Shown here: one piece after another, positions 10,342 to 19,622 of the stretch | Numbering within the stretch: position 1 is the first letter of the stretch | Layout of the letters: each line of letters opens with the position of its first letter | Source of the DNA: Sphingorhabdus sp. EL138 | GTDB taxonomy: Bacteria > Pseudomonadota > Alphaproteobacteria > Sphingomonadales > Sphingomonadaceae | Direction: 5' to 3' | Length of the DNA stretch: 39,851 nt | Assembly: GCF_945862485.1 (NCBI RefSeq) | Contig: NZ_CAMAYF010000022.1 | Span: 1-39,851, forward strand | Translations under genes and position numbers: made by a program | Notes under the pieces: model-generated | Seen by the model: the letters and a program-made list of their open reading frames with translations, nothing else | Database searches by the model: none | What the model was told of the DNA's origin: nothing

Positions 10342-10713
10342 TTAAAGTCCGTCGACAAATGCCTGATAGGCCGCCGCATCCATGAGGCTATCGAGCTCGC
10401 TGCTGTCGCTTAAGGTCAGTTTGAAGAACCAGCCCTCGCTTTCGGGGTCGCTGTTGACCAAAGCAGGGTCGCCTTCCAAGGCGTCATTGCCTTCAATGAC
10501 TGTCCCGCTGACGGGGGCATAGACGTCGGATGCGGCCTTTACCGATTCGACGACCGCTGCGTCGCCGCCTTTTTTCAAGGTCGCGCCTGCCGCAGGAACT
10601 TCAGCGAACACGATGTCGCCCAATTGGCTTTGCGCATAATGCGTGATGCCGACTGTTGCCGTATCGCCATCAACGTCGATCCACTCATGATCTTCGGTAA
10701 AATAACGGGTCAT
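10342..10713 (-). CDS. gcvH: Glycine cleavage system H protein (lipoyl carrier)
   Basis: Small soluble shuttle that carries the aminomethyl group on a lipoylated lysine between P, T and L proteins. At 123 aa it has normal size. [11 protein letters not shown] opens the protein, and the lipoyl site is Lys59 in [16 protein letters not shown]. The C-terminal [10 protein letters not shown] is also conserved. The ATG at 10713 overlaps the gcvT stop (ATGA), so it is coupled to gcvT. The L-protein (lipoamide dehydrogenase) is not encoded here and is presumably shared with the 2-oxoacid dehydrogenases. Confidence 0.97.
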   Translation of the reverse strand: MTRYFTEDHEWIDVDGDTATVGITHYAQSQLGDIVFAEVPAAGATLKKGGDAAVVESVKAASDVYAPVSGTVIEGNDALEGDPALVNSDPESEGWFFKLTLSDSSELDSLMDAAAYQAFVDGL

Positions 10714-11858
10714 GTGCTTGCTCCTTTGCGATGATAATGATGTGGGATGAAGGGTAGATTTGCGACCGTTATGGATACGCGTTTTCCGCGCACTTCGGCC
10801 TCAAGCGGGGTGTCAACGGCGTTATGGGCCGCATCAACATAGCCCATGGCAATGGGCGCGCCGATGCTTGGGCCAAAGCCTCCGGAGGTAATGACGCCCA
10901 CTTGCGCTTCGCCTACAAAGATCGGCGCGCCTTCGCGGACGGGCATTTTGCCTTCGACAGAAAGGCCGACCAGCTTGCGTGACGGGCCATTGGCAAGCGC
11001 ATTTAGGATACGCTCAGACCCCGCAAAGCCACCTTCCGCCCGGCGACGTTTGGAGATGGCAAAGGCGGCGTTGGCTTCAACGGGCTCCACATCAGGGTTC
11101 ATGTCATGACCGTAGAGCGGCAAGCCCGCCTCAAGCCGGAGCGAATCCCGTGCGCCAAGGCCAATCGGCTTAACCTCTGGTTGCGCACATAATTGGTCTG
11201 CCAATGCCTTTGCGCGGCTTGCTGGCACGGAAATTTCAAAGCCATCCTCGCCTGTATAGCCCGAACGGCTGATCCAAAGCGGCTCAGGGTCAGTCTTGGG
11301 ACCCCAGAAAAATGAACCCGCCTCCATAAAATACAGTGCGTCCACGCCCGGCACGACACGTTTCAACGCATCGACCGCCTTGGGCCCTTGCAGCGCCAAC
11401 AATGCGCGGTCTTCCATATTGTTGATGGTGATTTCGTCAGGCAGATATTCGCGCAGATAGCCCATATCGTCCCACTTCACCGCGCCATTGACGACGACAT
11501 AAAGGCCCATGGGCACAGCGGTTATCATCATGTCATCCAGCACGCCGCCATCTTCGGACAGCAACAGCGAATAGCGCATCTTGCCCTCTTTAAGGGCCGA
11601 AATGTCGCCGGGGACCAGCGCCTCAAGCGCTTCGGCGGCACCATCCCCGGTCAGCATCAACTGACCCATATGGCTTACATCGAAGAGTCCAGCATTCTCG
11701 CGGGTCCAAATATGTTCGGCCATGATGCCGTCATATTGGATAGGCATGTGATAGCCCGCAAATTCGACCATGCGCGCGCCTTTGTCGCGATGCCATATGT
11801 CGAGCGGTAGCTCTAATATTTCAATGGGTTCGAGTTCGAATGCGTCTTCTTCGCTCAT
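10710..11858 (-). CDS. gcvT: Aminomethyltransferase (glycine cleavage T protein)
   Basis: Transfers the methylene group from aminomethyl-lipoyl-GcvH to tetrahydrofolate, releasing ammonia. The protein has 382 aa. It has the N-terminal [13 protein letters not shown] and the DVSHMGQ segment. [11 protein letters not shown] and the [20 protein letters not shown] folate-binding region follow. The first ~20 residues (acidic, Glu-rich) precede the usual family start. The start at 11858 is the only ATG before the conserved region and lies 52 bases after the second riboswitch aptamer. The ribosome binding site is weak (GGAC), which may matter for riboswitch control. First gene of the operon. Confidence 0.96.
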   Translation of the reverse strand: MSEEDAFELEPIEILELPLDIWHRDKGARMVEFAGYHMPIQYDGIMAEHIWTRENAGLFDVSHMGQLMLTGDGAAEALEALVPGDISALKEGKMRYSLLLSEDGGVLDDMMITAVPMGLYVVVNGAVKWDDMGYLREYLPDEITINNMEDRALLALQGPKAVDALKRVVPGVDALYFMEAGSFFWGPKTDPEPLWISRSGYTGEDGFEISVPASRAKALADQLCAQPEVKPIGLGARDSLRLEAGLPLYGHDMNPDVEPVEANAAFAISKRRRAEGGFAGSERILNALANGPSRKLVGLSVEGKMPVREGAPIFVGEAQVGVITSGGFGPSIGAPIAMGYVDAAHNAVDTPLEAEVRGKRVSITVANLPFIPHHYHRKGAST

Positions 11859-11877
11859 ATCAGTCCGTTCAAAAGTT

Positions 11878-11913
11878 GCAGCAACCGACGCTGGATAGCG
11901 CCAAGTCTGCTGC
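11878..11913 (-). other. Candidate expression-platform hairpin of the glycine riboswitch
   Basis: Directly after aptamer 2 the minus strand can form an outer stem GCAGCA/TGCTGC and an inner stem GGCGCT/AGCGTC (one G-U pair) with loop ATCC. The outer stem touches the 3' strand of the aptamer closing helix, so the two could compete. Only a weak U-rich run (AACTTTTG) follows, so classic terminator action is doubtful. Ribosome-site control is the other option. Confidence 0.4.
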
Positions 11914-12130
11914 CCCCTCTGTCACGGGTACCTGAGAGCTTTATCCGCGATATTTGCCGCGCATGGCAAATGAAGCAGGTTACACCTTCGGTGGCGTATC
12001 TTGGCAAACGGCCAAAACACGCGCTTTCCAGAGTGTCGCAAAAGCCGAAGCGGTCCTTTTGCCTGAGAGATTCCGGGGCGGTTGCTCCTTCGGCGGTCCC
12101 TTTAAGGAACGCTCTCCCGCTTCGTCAGCG
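11905..12130 (-). promoter_or_regulatory. Tandem glycine riboswitch
   Basis: Two glycine aptamers in series lie in the leader of gcvT on the minus strand. Aptamer 1 spans about 12125-12050: GGGAGAG, then ACCGCCGAAGGAGCAA, then TCTCAGGCAAAAGGACCGC. Aptamer 2 spans about 12040-11910: ACTCTGGAAAG, then GCCACCGAAGGTGTAACC, then CTCTCAGGTACC and a closing CAGAGGG. A linker of about 12 bases joins them. These conserved blocks are diagnostic of the class. It is known to switch on gcv operons when glycine binds. The leader begins only ~30 bases after the upstream gene, so the promoter probably lies in the end of that gene. Confidence 0.93.
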
Positions 12131-12163
12131 ACGTTCCTCCATTGGCGTTAGCATATTGCAGAG

Positions 12164-12820
12164 TCAACCGGCGAGCGCACGGATAGAATCATTTTCGTGG
12201 ATAAATGCACCATCGTCAGACCTATCTGCCAACGCCGCGATGGCCTGTGCCAATGCATGAGATGGTGTTGAGGCAAATCTCCGCATCGGTCCCATCATCA
12301 GCCTGTCAGCCAACGGCGACAATAAAATCCCTAATGCCTCACCCGGACGGTGCGCGTCGCGCTTGCCACCGGTCAGCAGACTTGGGCGCATGATATCCAA
12401 CCGTTGAAAGCCAATGTTACGAAGCCCCTGTTCCATCTCGGCCTTGTTCCTAAGATAGAAATTGCTACTGGCTGGCATGACGCCCACGGATGATATCGTT
12501 ATGAAATGTTGCGCTCCGGCTGTATGGCTGGCCGCTGCAAAGGCAAGGACGAGGTCGTGATCGACCGCCTTGAAAGCCTCACGCGATCCTGCGGTGCGTA
12601 TTGTGGTTCCCAAGCACGAAATGGCGATAGCAGGGTTGATTCGCGCGACAATCGCCGACCAATCATCGCTTGGGGCGACATGCTCATGCAAATTGGGTGT
12701 TGCTGCTGCGGAAGGGCGACGTGACACCAAATGGACCTCAACGCCTTTGCGAGCCAGTAAATCCGCCAACTGTTTTCCGACCAAGCCCGAGCCACCGGCA
12801 ATGACAATCTTCCGCGTCAC
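12164..12820 (-). CDS. NAD(P)-binding Rossmann-fold protein (atypical SDR, TIP30/HTATIP2-like)
   Basis: Predicted dinucleotide-binding protein of 218 aa. The N-terminus [18 protein letters not shown] is the NAD(P)-binding glycine motif of atypical short-chain dehydrogenases (GGSGLVG). SRR at the end of strand 2 suggests NADP preference. [13 protein letters not shown] and [11 protein letters not shown] follow, then [14 protein letters not shown], a shifted YxxxK-like region. RPSLLTGGK is typical of the TIP30-like group. The start is the GTG at 12820, which overlaps the dgt stop as GTGA; an upstream in-frame ATG would lie deep inside dgt. The substrate is unknown. It is co-transcribed with dgt. 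Confidence 0.75.
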   Translation of the reverse strand: MTRKIVIAGGSGLVGKQLADLLARKGVEVHLVSRRPSAAATPNLHEHVAPSDDWSAIVARINPAIAISCLGTTIRTAGSREAFKAVDHDLVLAFAAASHTAGAQHFITISSVGVMPASSNFYLRNKAEMEQGLRNIGFQRLDIMRPSLLTGGKRDAHRPGEALGILLSPLADRLMMGPMRRFASTPSHALAQAIAALADRSDDGAFIHENDSIRALAG

Positions 12821-13968
12821 GCCGACTTCCCACAGAGTTCCCGGTGCCGGTCGGTGGCGTAACGATCGGTCATCCCGGCTAGAAAGTCGCCAATATGGCG
12901 GCTGCGCGCGGGGTCTTCGTCCGGCAAATTCTCGCGCCATTCGGGCGGCAGCAGGCTCACATCGTTGCGATAGGCCACAAACAATTCCCGCACGATTTTC
13001 GACGCCTCCACCGCCGCCGCATTCTGCGTGGGGTGATGGTAGAGCTTTTGATACATGAATTTCTTGAGCCGCCGCTCTCGCGACGCCATATCGGGCGAAA
13101 ATCCACCGATCATCACACCCGCATTGCGCACGTCATGTGCGTCTTTAATACCCAATTCGTTTATCCTCCCGCGCGTGGATTCAATCACATCATTGACCAT
13201 CACGCCAATCTGTTCACGGGTTAGTTCGCCGATCAAGCGGCGTGGCCGTACATCAGGATAGCGCGCCAATATGGCCTGCCAACGCTCCGCCACGAACGGC
13301 AGCTCAAGCAATTGATCCATGTCGAGCAACCCTGCCCTGATGCCATCGTCAATATCGTGATTGTCATACGCGATATCATCGCTAATCGCCGCGACCTGCG
13401 CCTCCAACGACGGCCAATCGGTCAGGTTTAAGTCAAAACCTGCATTCAATTCGGCCAAGGCCCAACCGGGATTGGCAACCGGACCATTATGTTTGGCCAG
13501 CCCTTCCAGTAGTTCCCAGCTTAAATTCAAACCCGGCCATGACGGATACGGCGATTCAAGCTGCATCAGGGTACGCAGCGTCTGCGCATTATGGTCGAAC
13601 CCGCCATAGGGCTTCATCGCCTCTTCAAGCGCATCCTCACCCGCATGGCCAAAGGGTGGATGGCCAATATCGTGGGCCAGACATAAGGCTTCGGTCAGAT
13701 CTTCATTTAAACCCAGCGCGCGGGAAATCGTCCGGCCAATTTGAGCTACCTCAAGACTATGTGTCAGGCGGACACGAAAATGGTCACCATCGGGGGAAAT
13801 AAAAACCTGCGTCTTGTGGCGCAGGCGGCGGAACGCGATCGAATGGATGATGCGGTCACGGTCGCGCTGGAAAATGTCACGGGGTCCGCGCATATCGCTT
13901 GACGGTTCGGCATGCAGACGACCACGGCTAAGGTCAGGAAAGGAAGCATAAGGGGCGAGATGCGACAT
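12817..13968 (-). CDS. dgt: Deoxyguanosinetriphosphate triphosphohydrolase-like HD protein
   Basis: HD-domain enzyme expected to hydrolyse dNTPs to nucleosides and triphosphate, so controlling dNTP pools. 383 aa. N-terminal [14 protein letters not shown] and [11 protein letters not shown] are typical. The metal-binding residues are His70 in [11 protein letters not shown], His99-Asp100 in [15 protein letters not shown], and a later Asp in [14 protein letters not shown]. The length fits the shorter, broad-specificity group rather than E. coli Dgt (about 505 aa), so dGTP specificity should not be assumed. It sits between the SPOR protein (39 bases upstream) and the coupled NAD(P)-binding gene. 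Confidence 0.9.
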   Translation of the reverse strand: MSHLAPYASFPDLSRGRLHAEPSSDMRGPRDIFQRDRDRIIHSIAFRRLRHKTQVFISPDGDHFRVRLTHSLEVAQIGRTISRALGLNEDLTEALCLAHDIGHPPFGHAGEDALEEAMKPYGGFDHNAQTLRTLMQLESPYPSWPGLNLSWELLEGLAKHNGPVANPGWALAELNAGFDLNLTDWPSLEAQVAAISDDIAYDNHDIDDGIRAGLLDMDQLLELPFVAERWQAILARYPDVRPRRLIGELTREQIGVMVNDVIESTRGRINELGIKDAHDVRNAGVMIGGFSPDMASRERRLKKFMYQKLYHHPTQNAAAVEASKIVRELFVAYRNDVSLLPPEWRENLPDEDPARSRHIGDFLAGMTDRYATDRHRELCGKSA

Positions 13969-14007
13969 GCCGCGCTTATGCCGCCAAGTGTCGTAAACCG
14001 AAAGCCG

Positions 14008-15705
14008 CTATTTTGTTTTCAACGGATTAACGATCTCGCCAATCTCGCTTTTCCACATAAAGGCATCACCACCCGCCTTTTTATAGTCGCCCTCCCATTT
14101 TTTCGCGGCTTTTTGGTCCGCAAAAGGGCCCACTAAGAGCCGGTCCGTTCTGCCCCATTCGGCCGTGAAGGCGTTCCGGGATTTAAGCAATCCCGCATAA
14201 GTTTTGGAAAGTTTGCGATAGTCAAAGCCAAGAGCGTTCGCGTTTCCGGTTGCGATTTGTACCCAAAAGCGCGCGGGGTGATCCTTTTCAGCCTTGGCCT
14301 TGGCCGCAAGCTTAGGGTCGATCTTAACGACTGGTTTAAGTTTTTTCAAATCGACGGGAATTTGCGAGGGCCGTTGTTCGCTCTCCGGAATATCAATGGC
14401 TTCCACAATTGCGCCTAGGTCGAAACGGGATGACGCAACACGCTCCGCAGGCACGGGTTCAGGCGCTTGCACGGCAACTGAAGCGGCCTGCAATATCGGC
14501 GGCGCCTCCTTCATTGACCCGCCGCTTTGGGTTGGTTGCGGCGTAATGACAGCGGGCTTCGACTGAGGCGCTGCATCAACCGCAGTATTTTGCGCCTGGG
14601 CGGGAAATGGCGCAGGCGTCAGCGTGTTTGTCGGCCTTGGCACTGCCGCACTGACCAATGGGCGCCCAGTGTCTGTCTTGGGTAGCTTTTGTGCTTCGGG
14701 AACGTTGGCTACGATAGCCTGAGTTCCCTGCCGTTCCTGTGTCTTTCGGTCGCGTTTACCATAAGGCTTCGGTGTGGTTTTGCTATCGCGCGCAAGCGCC
14801 ACTTTTGGTCCAAGCGCAGCCCCGGACGGAATAAGCCGGTTATCCCCGGAAGCGATGGGTGTCTGCGGAAGCGCCGATGCAATGCGGCGTACCTGTTCAC
14901 TGTCACGCCCAACCGCTTGGCTCGTCGGGAAATGCCCCAAATGGATTGCCGCTGCCTTTTGCGCATCCGTCAAAGAAGGCATTAGCCGAAAAAAACGCTC
15001 CATGCGCAGCGCCGAACTGGCATCCATGAAGCCTTGCGCAACTTTCGTCGATTCACGAAGATCTCCACGCGCCGCAAGCATGAAAGCCCGGGCACGCCAC
15101 GCAGTGGCAATGTTGCGTTGCAGCAAAGGAACCAGCATAGCATCGGCTGCTTCCTTTTGCCCTGCCAGAGACAAGGATACCGCTTGGCGGATGGTGAGGT
15201 CATCCGAGGTGGACGCTGTCCGCGCCAGTTTATAGTCCTGCTGCGCGCGGCCAAAATTACCTAACAAGTCAAAGGCCAATGCGCGATCCAGCGCAATCGA
15301 ACGCTCATTCGCGCCCAAGCGGACGGCTTGATCAAACAAACGCAGTGCTTCAAAAGGATTTTCCGTGCGCACGGTCGCCGTCGCCAGACCTGACACGATA
15401 CGGCTATTCCCGGGGCGAAGCGTATTAGCGCGCGTAAAAAAATTCAAAGCGGCATTGGCATCCCCCAAGGCAAGCGAAGCATCACCAGCATCGGCCATGG
15501 CATCCGCATCGGAGGGGTTAAAGGATATCCGGCGCATGGCCGCACGTAACTCGGCCGCCCCAGCGGGCTCCGAATATATCGGTGCAGCGGGAGACACTTC
15601 GTCAAGTGCCTCAAGCGCACTTTCGTCAACGGCTTGCGCGAACACCCCGGATGATAAAGCGAGCGCACAGAATATCCCGGCATCACGTAACATGGTCACA
15701 TTCAT
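14008..15705 (-). CDS. Exported TPR protein with C-terminal SPOR domain
   Basis: A 565 aa protein with an N-terminal signal peptide (hydrophobic stretch at about 8-23 ending in VFAQ). Residues ~50-270 form TPR-like helical repeats, with patterns such as ALGDANAALNFFTRANTLRPG. A long Pro/Ala/Thr-rich linker follows (about 290-480). The C-terminal SPOR domain (about 485-555) begins RFWVQIATGNA and includes RLLVGPFADQKAAKKW. SPOR domains bind denuded septal peptidoglycan, so a division or cell-wall role is likely, in line with its place 106 bases after ftsZ. The ATG at 15705 follows AAGGGCG closely; an ATG four codons on is possible. The precise function is not known. Confidence 0.8.
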   Translation of the reverse strand: MNVTMLRDAGIFCALALSSGVFAQAVDESALEALDEVSPAAPIYSEPAGAAELRAAMRRISFNPSDADAMADAGDASLALGDANAALNFFTRANTLRPGNSRIVSGLATATVRTENPFEALRLFDQAVRLGANERSIALDRALAFDLLGNFGRAQQDYKLARTASTSDDLTIRQAVSLSLAGQKEAADAMLVPLLQRNIATAWRARAFMLAARGDLRESTKVAQGFMDASSALRMERFFRLMPSLTDAQKAAAIHLGHFPTSQAVGRDSEQVRRIASALPQTPIASGDNRLIPSGAALGPKVALARDSKTTPKPYGKRDRKTQERQGTQAIVANVPEAQKLPKTDTGRPLVSAAVPRPTNTLTPAPFPAQAQNTAVDAAPQSKPAVITPQPTQSGGSMKEAPPILQAASVAVQAPEPVPAERVASSRFDLGAIVEAIDIPESEQRPSQIPVDLKKLKPVVKIDPKLAAKAKAEKDHPARFWVQIATGNANALGFDYRKLSKTYAGLLKSRNAFTAEWGRTDRLLVGPFADQKAAKKWEGDYKKAGGDAFMWKSEIGEIVNPLKTK

Positions 15706-15797
15706 TCGCCCTTATTGAAATGCCGATTGCCGGACGCAAAGCATGTTTACGCTGTGCTCCGACAAACGGTTGCCTAAAGCGGACGAAATGACACTGC

Positions 15798-15811
15798 GCT
15801 GCGCACGCAGC
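15798..15811 (-). terminator. Hairpin directly after ftsZ, possible attenuator
   Basis: Immediately after the ftsZ stop there is a perfect 14-base inverted repeat (GCTGCG, 2-base loop, CGCAGC). No U-run follows, so it is at best a partial terminator, a pause site or an mRNA 3'-end protector. Confidence 0.3.
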
Positions 15812-17305
15812 TTAGGAGTTGTTCTGCCTATCGAGGAAACGCGGAACGCCGGTGCTGCTTGCGCCATCGGGGCCCTTGTCATCTTCATCATCGGACCGGG
15901 AAAGACCGCGTGACAGGTTCGACATGCGTTCAAACAACGTGCCACCTGTAGGAATGCGGGGCGCGGCACGTTCAGGCGCCTGCGTTACATCAACAGGTAC
16001 AGGCACTGGTGTTGCGTCGGCGGGCGTATTGAGTTCAAGCGCATCGGCACCTGCCCAAGACGTAGGAACAAAGGCGCTCGATTCGGGCGACCTTCCTTCG
16101 CTAGCTTCCGTAGCTTCCTCATCAGCTTCGTGGGCCTCGAAATCACTACCCAAGATCAAGCTGTCGTCTTCCGCCTCAGCTTCTGGTTTCGTAACCGCAT
16201 TTGGTTCTTCAACTGGCGCGGATTCGGTGGTTTCGAACAATGTCGCTGTTGGCGCCGCAGCCGCCATAACGGGCTCGGGTGCCGGACGGCTGAACGAAAA
16301 TGGTGTACGCGATTGCGTTGCTGGTGATGTGGCTACGCCTTCATTGTCGATACCGGTTGCCACAACCGAAACGCGGATTTTGCCGTTCAGATTTTCATTA
16401 AACGCCGAACCCCAGATGATATTTGCATCGGGATCTACCAGCTCACGGATGTGGTTGGCAGCTTCGTCTACTTCCATCAGGCGCATGTCTTCACCGCCCG
16501 TAATAGAAACGATGACGCCCTTTGCGCCTTGCATCGACACACCGTCGAGCAACGGGTTTGCGATCGCCCTCTCCGCTGCTTCAAGCGCACGGCCATCACC
16601 TTCAGCCTCCCCAGTGCCCATCATCGCCTTGCCCATTTCATGCATGACGGACCGGACGTCGGCAAAATCAAGGTTGATCAGGCCAGGCATGACCATCAGG
16701 TCAGTGATCCCACGAACACCCTGTTGCAGAACTTCGTCGGCAAGCAAAAATGCCTCTTTGAACGTCGTGTTCGGATTGGCGACCAAAAACAGGTTTTGGT
16801 TCGGAATAACGATAAGGGTGTCAACATGCTGCTGCAGTTCAGCAATGCCGGATTCTGCCGAACGCATCCGGCGCGATCCCTCAAAAAGGAAAGGCTTCGT
16901 AACGACGCCAACCGTCAATATGTTCATTTCGCGTGCCGCCTGCGCAATGACGGGAGCAGCACCAGTTCCGGTTCCGCCGCCCATGCCAGCCGCGATGAAG
17001 CACATATGGCAACCAGCCAAAGCGGACTTCACTTGCTCAATGGTTTCTTCTGCAGCGGCGCGTCCGACCTCGGGGCGCGAACCCGCGCCGAGACCTTGCG
17101 TAATCTCGGGCCCAATCTGAATACGATAATCCGCAGGAGAAGCGTTCAATGCCTGCGCATCGGTATTGGCTACGACGAAATCAACGCCCTCAACCTTCGC
17201 TTTTATCATGTTAGCAACCGCGTTACCGCCGGCACCACCAACACCAATAACTGCAATTTTCGGCTTCAATTCGTCAACCATGGGTGGTCCGATATTGATG
17301 CTCAT
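15812..17305 (-). CDS. ftsZ: Cell division protein FtsZ
   Basis: Tubulin-like GTPase that forms the Z-ring at midcell. 497 aa: globular GTPase domain at about 15-320, with [15 protein letters not shown] and the tubulin signature GGGTGTG at 109-115. A long acidic, Pro/Ala-rich linker of about 150 residues follows. The conserved C-terminal peptide GVPRFLDRQ lies near 485-493 and binds FtsA and other tethers. The long linker is usual in alphaproteobacteria (E. coli FtsZ has 383 aa). AGGGGA stands eight bases before the ATG. A 104-base gap separates it from ftsA, in contrast to the overlapping genes before it, so an own promoter is possible; I see no convincing -35/-10 pair. Confidence 0.98.
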   Translation of the reverse strand: MSINIGPPMVDELKPKIAVIGVGGAGGNAVANMIKAKVEGVDFVVANTDAQALNASPADYRIQIGPEITQGLGAGSRPEVGRAAAEETIEQVKSALAGCHMCFIAAGMGGGTGTGAAPVIAQAAREMNILTVGVVTKPFLFEGSRRMRSAESGIAELQQHVDTLIVIPNQNLFLVANPNTTFKEAFLLADEVLQQGVRGITDLMVMPGLINLDFADVRSVMHEMGKAMMGTGEAEGDGRALEAAERAIANPLLDGVSMQGAKGVIVSITGGEDMRLMEVDEAANHIRELVDPDANIIWGSAFNENLNGKIRVSVVATGIDNEGVATSPATQSRTPFSFSRPAPEPVMAAAAPTATLFETTESAPVEEPNAVTKPEAEAEDDSLILGSDFEAHEADEEATEASEGRSPESSAFVPTSWAGADALELNTPADATPVPVPVDVTQAPERAAPRIPTGGTLFERMSNLSRGLSRSDDEDDKGPDGASSTGVPRFLDRQNNS

Positions 17306-17409
17306 AATTTTATCCCCTTAGCCTCTTTGGCTTGTTCGAAATTTACATGCTTCTGACACAAAAGCGTAACGCGCACACCAGAAAATTACCGTTTTTGCAC
17401 AGGTTTCTA

Positions 17410-18675
17410 TCAGAAGTTCTCGCGAACCGCCCGTTTTATACGTTCAATCAAACTTGGCATCGATCCGCCCAAATGTTCGGCGCGCAAATCATAGCCCGAT
17501 TGCAGTTCTATCCGCTCTGATGCTGCATAATGAATCAACCCAACGAGCGTGGAGAATGCGGGGCCGGAATGTGCTTCGGGAATACTGATAAGCCCCGCTG
17601 GACGCCCGATGCGGACGGTGCGGCCTAATGCGCTCTGCATATGTTCCGCTGCACCTTTTAACTCTGCGCCGCCGCCAGTCAGGACAACCTGATGCCCGGA
17701 TGGCCCCGTGAAACCGAGCGTTTTTAGCGCCTGTGCGACTTCGGTCACAATGCCGTCGACGCGCTGACACACTACGGCATTCAACTGCGCTTTGGTGATG
17801 CGTGGGGCTTGATTGCCCGGTTCAACGCCATTTTCGTCCGGGCCGATATCGAGCACTTCCTGATGGTCGCGCGGGCTGGTCAGCGCCGAACCATGAAAAC
17901 ATTTCAGCCGCTCCGCCTGTGCACGGCGAATACCAAAGACCGACGCTATATCGTCGGTGATATCCGATCCGCCTTTTTGAATGGTTTCAAGTCCGACCAG
18001 CATCCCGCCAATGAAGACCGACACGTTGGTCACTGCTGCCCCAAATTCGACCAATGCAACGCCTAACTCGCGTTCCTCAGCCGTCAAACAGGCAAGACCT
18101 GTTGCAACGGGTCCGACCACAAGCGATTCTACATCCAGATGCGCCGAGCGCACCGTCATATCCATGTTGCGGACTGGTGATTGGTCGGCAAGCACGACAT
18201 GCACGTCAACGCCAAGTCTATCTGCGTGCAACCCAACCGGATTTGCCACACCGCCAACACCATCGAGCGCATACAACGTAGGTTGGATATGTAACGCAAT
18301 TCTGCCGCCCGTCTGGATATTGGCGCGCCCGGCCTGAAGCAATTCGTCGACATCGTCTTGCGTGATGCGATCGCCGCCCAGTTCGATTTCGACGGGTGCC
18401 AACATGCTATCGAGTCCACCCGACGACATGCCGACCCAAGCCCGGTCAATGTTGAGGCCAGCAATACGTTCGGCTTGCTCCACTGCATGGCGAACAGACA
18501 GTTCGGCTTGTTCGACATCCGCAATACAGCCACGGGTAACACCGCGGCTCTCGCGCTGGCCAGTACCCAGCACCAGCAAATCGCCATTTTCGGTTTGCCG
18601 GGCGATTAACGCCGACACTTTGGATGAGCCAATATCAATCGCCGAAATTATCCGTTCGACACGCGCCGTCTTCAT
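17410..18675 (-). CDS. ftsA: Cell division protein FtsA
   Basis: Actin-like ATPase that tethers FtsZ to the inner membrane. 421 aa. SAIDIGSSKVSALIAR is the phosphate-1 motif, domain 1C lies at about 85-165, and VVLTGGGAELKGAAEHM is the adenosine motif. The C-terminal MPSLIERIKRAVRENF is an amphipathic helix that would act as the membrane-targeting sequence. The ATG at 18675 overlaps the ftsQ stop (ATGA). It is the last gene of the overlapping run. Confidence 0.97.
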   Translation of the reverse strand: MKTARVERIISAIDIGSSKVSALIARQTENGDLLVLGTGQRESRGVTRGCIADVEQAELSVRHAVEQAERIAGLNIDRAWVGMSSGGLDSMLAPVEIELGGDRITQDDVDELLQAGRANIQTGGRIALHIQPTLYALDGVGGVANPVGLHADRLGVDVHVVLADQSPVRNMDMTVRSAHLDVESLVVGPVATGLACLTAEERELGVALVEFGAAVTNVSVFIGGMLVGLETIQKGGSDITDDIASVFGIRRAQAERLKCFHGSALTSPRDHQEVLDIGPDENGVEPGNQAPRITKAQLNAVVCQRVDGIVTEVAQALKTLGFTGPSGHQVVLTGGGAELKGAAEHMQSALGRTVRIGRPAGLISIPEAHSGPAFSTLVGLIHYAASERIELQSGYDLRAEHLGGSMPSLIERIKRAVRENF

Positions 18676-19622
18676 GCCGTTAATCCATTGTTTTTTGATG
18701 TAATTTCGTTTTTTTCGTTGTTTTCGTTGTTTTCTTTGCTGTCCTTGTTTTCCACTTTAACTGCTTCTGCCTTTGGTGCTTTGCGGAAATAGGCGCGACT
18801 GGGGTCGCGCAGGTCAAAATGGATGAGGTCACGGCCAAGCAAGCGGTGGACACCGTCCAACCGTGCAAAGTTCAGCAGTGCTTTGGCAGCTTCAGCCTCA
18901 CCCTCTGGCAAAGCCAACGTTTCGCCGGTCTGGAACTGCAAGTCCCAGCGGCGGTTACCTATCCAGGTTGCACCCGAAACCTGCGACTTCAATGCCGAAG
19001 CATTGTCAAGCAAGGCGTTCAACGCGACGATATGTGCATTGGCTTCATTGCCGTTCAAGGTCGGTAAATCGCCGCCCTCTCCTGCGCGGACATTTGCCAA
19101 AACGATTCCATTCGCGTCGATTAGCGAATATTTTCCGTTCCGTTGCCATATCGCGGCAGGTTTGCGTTCAATAATCTCTACCGCCAAGGTATCGGGCAAG
19201 CGTCGCGCAACGCGGGCTTCCTTAATCCACCCATATTGCAGCAAGTCCGCGCGAACTTTATCGATATCCACCAACGGCATCGCACGATCTTTCTCGGCGA
19301 GCACCAACTGATAGACTTTCAACTGGTCCACCCGCTCCATGCCCGTGACCTCGACACGCTGCACCTGAAAACCAGCCTTCGCAGCAAGCGCGGCATATTG
19401 TTGGTAAGCGACCGCGGTCAGCCCAGCATATTGCGCCGCGGCAAAGGCAAGCAGCGTAAGCGCCGCCAATATGATCCAAGTAACAATGCGCTGCACATCC
19501 TGCTCGGACAAAGGCAGCGCGCGCATCAAAATATCAACCCACGAATCTTGCAGCACCTTTTGCCGTGGGCTTGGGCTTTTTGCCTTGCGTTTTGCGGGCG
19601 CTTTGCGTGCTACACCAGCCAT
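18672..19622 (-). CDS. ftsQ: Cell division protein FtsQ
   Basis: Bitopic divisome protein of the FtsQ-FtsB-FtsL complex, 316 aa. It has a basic cytoplasmic tail (KRKAKSPSPRQK) and one TM segment at about 47-68. The POTRA domain follows at about 88-160 (VQRVEVTGMERVDQLKVYQLV), then the FtsQ beta domain. The last ~30 residues form an unusual Asn/Glu/Lys-rich low-complexity tail coded by a short tandem repeat. The start overlaps the ddl stop by one base (TAATG) and the stop overlaps the ftsA start (ATGA). Confidence 0.94.
   Translation of the reverse strand: MAGVARKAPAKRKAKSPSPRQKVLQDSWVDILMRALPLSEQDVQRIVTWIILAALTLLAFAAAQYAGLTAVAYQQYAALAAKAGFQVQRVEVTGMERVDQLKVYQLVLAEKDRAMPLVDIDKVRADLLQYGWIKEARVARRLPDTLAVEIIERKPAAIWQRNGKYSLIDANGIVLANVRAGEGGDLPTLNGNEANAHIVALNALLDNASALKSQVSGATWIGNRRWDLQFQTGETLALPEGEAEAAKALLNFARLDGVHRLLGRDLIHFDLRDPSRAYFRKAPKAEAVKVENKDSKENNENNEKNEITSKNNGLTA
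18703..18738 (-). repeat. 9-base tandem repeat inside the 3' end of ftsQ
   Basis: Plus strand: two exact TTTTCGTTG copies at 18712-18729, flanked by a degenerate copy on each side (18703-18711, 18730-18738). In frame this encodes Asn/Glu-rich triplets. The local composition is A-rich on the coding strand and unlike its neighbours. Confidence 0.8.

Noticed and set aside
15819-17120. Long plus-strand open frame (433 codons) opposite ftsZ
   Set aside because: Antisense shadow of ftsZ, caused by codon bias; Ser/Pro/Ala-rich translation without motifs.
17306-17409. CtrA (TTAA-N7-TTAA) or GANTC sites before ftsZ
   Set aside because: Looked for because alphaproteobacterial division genes are often cell-cycle controlled; no convincing match was found in this gap.
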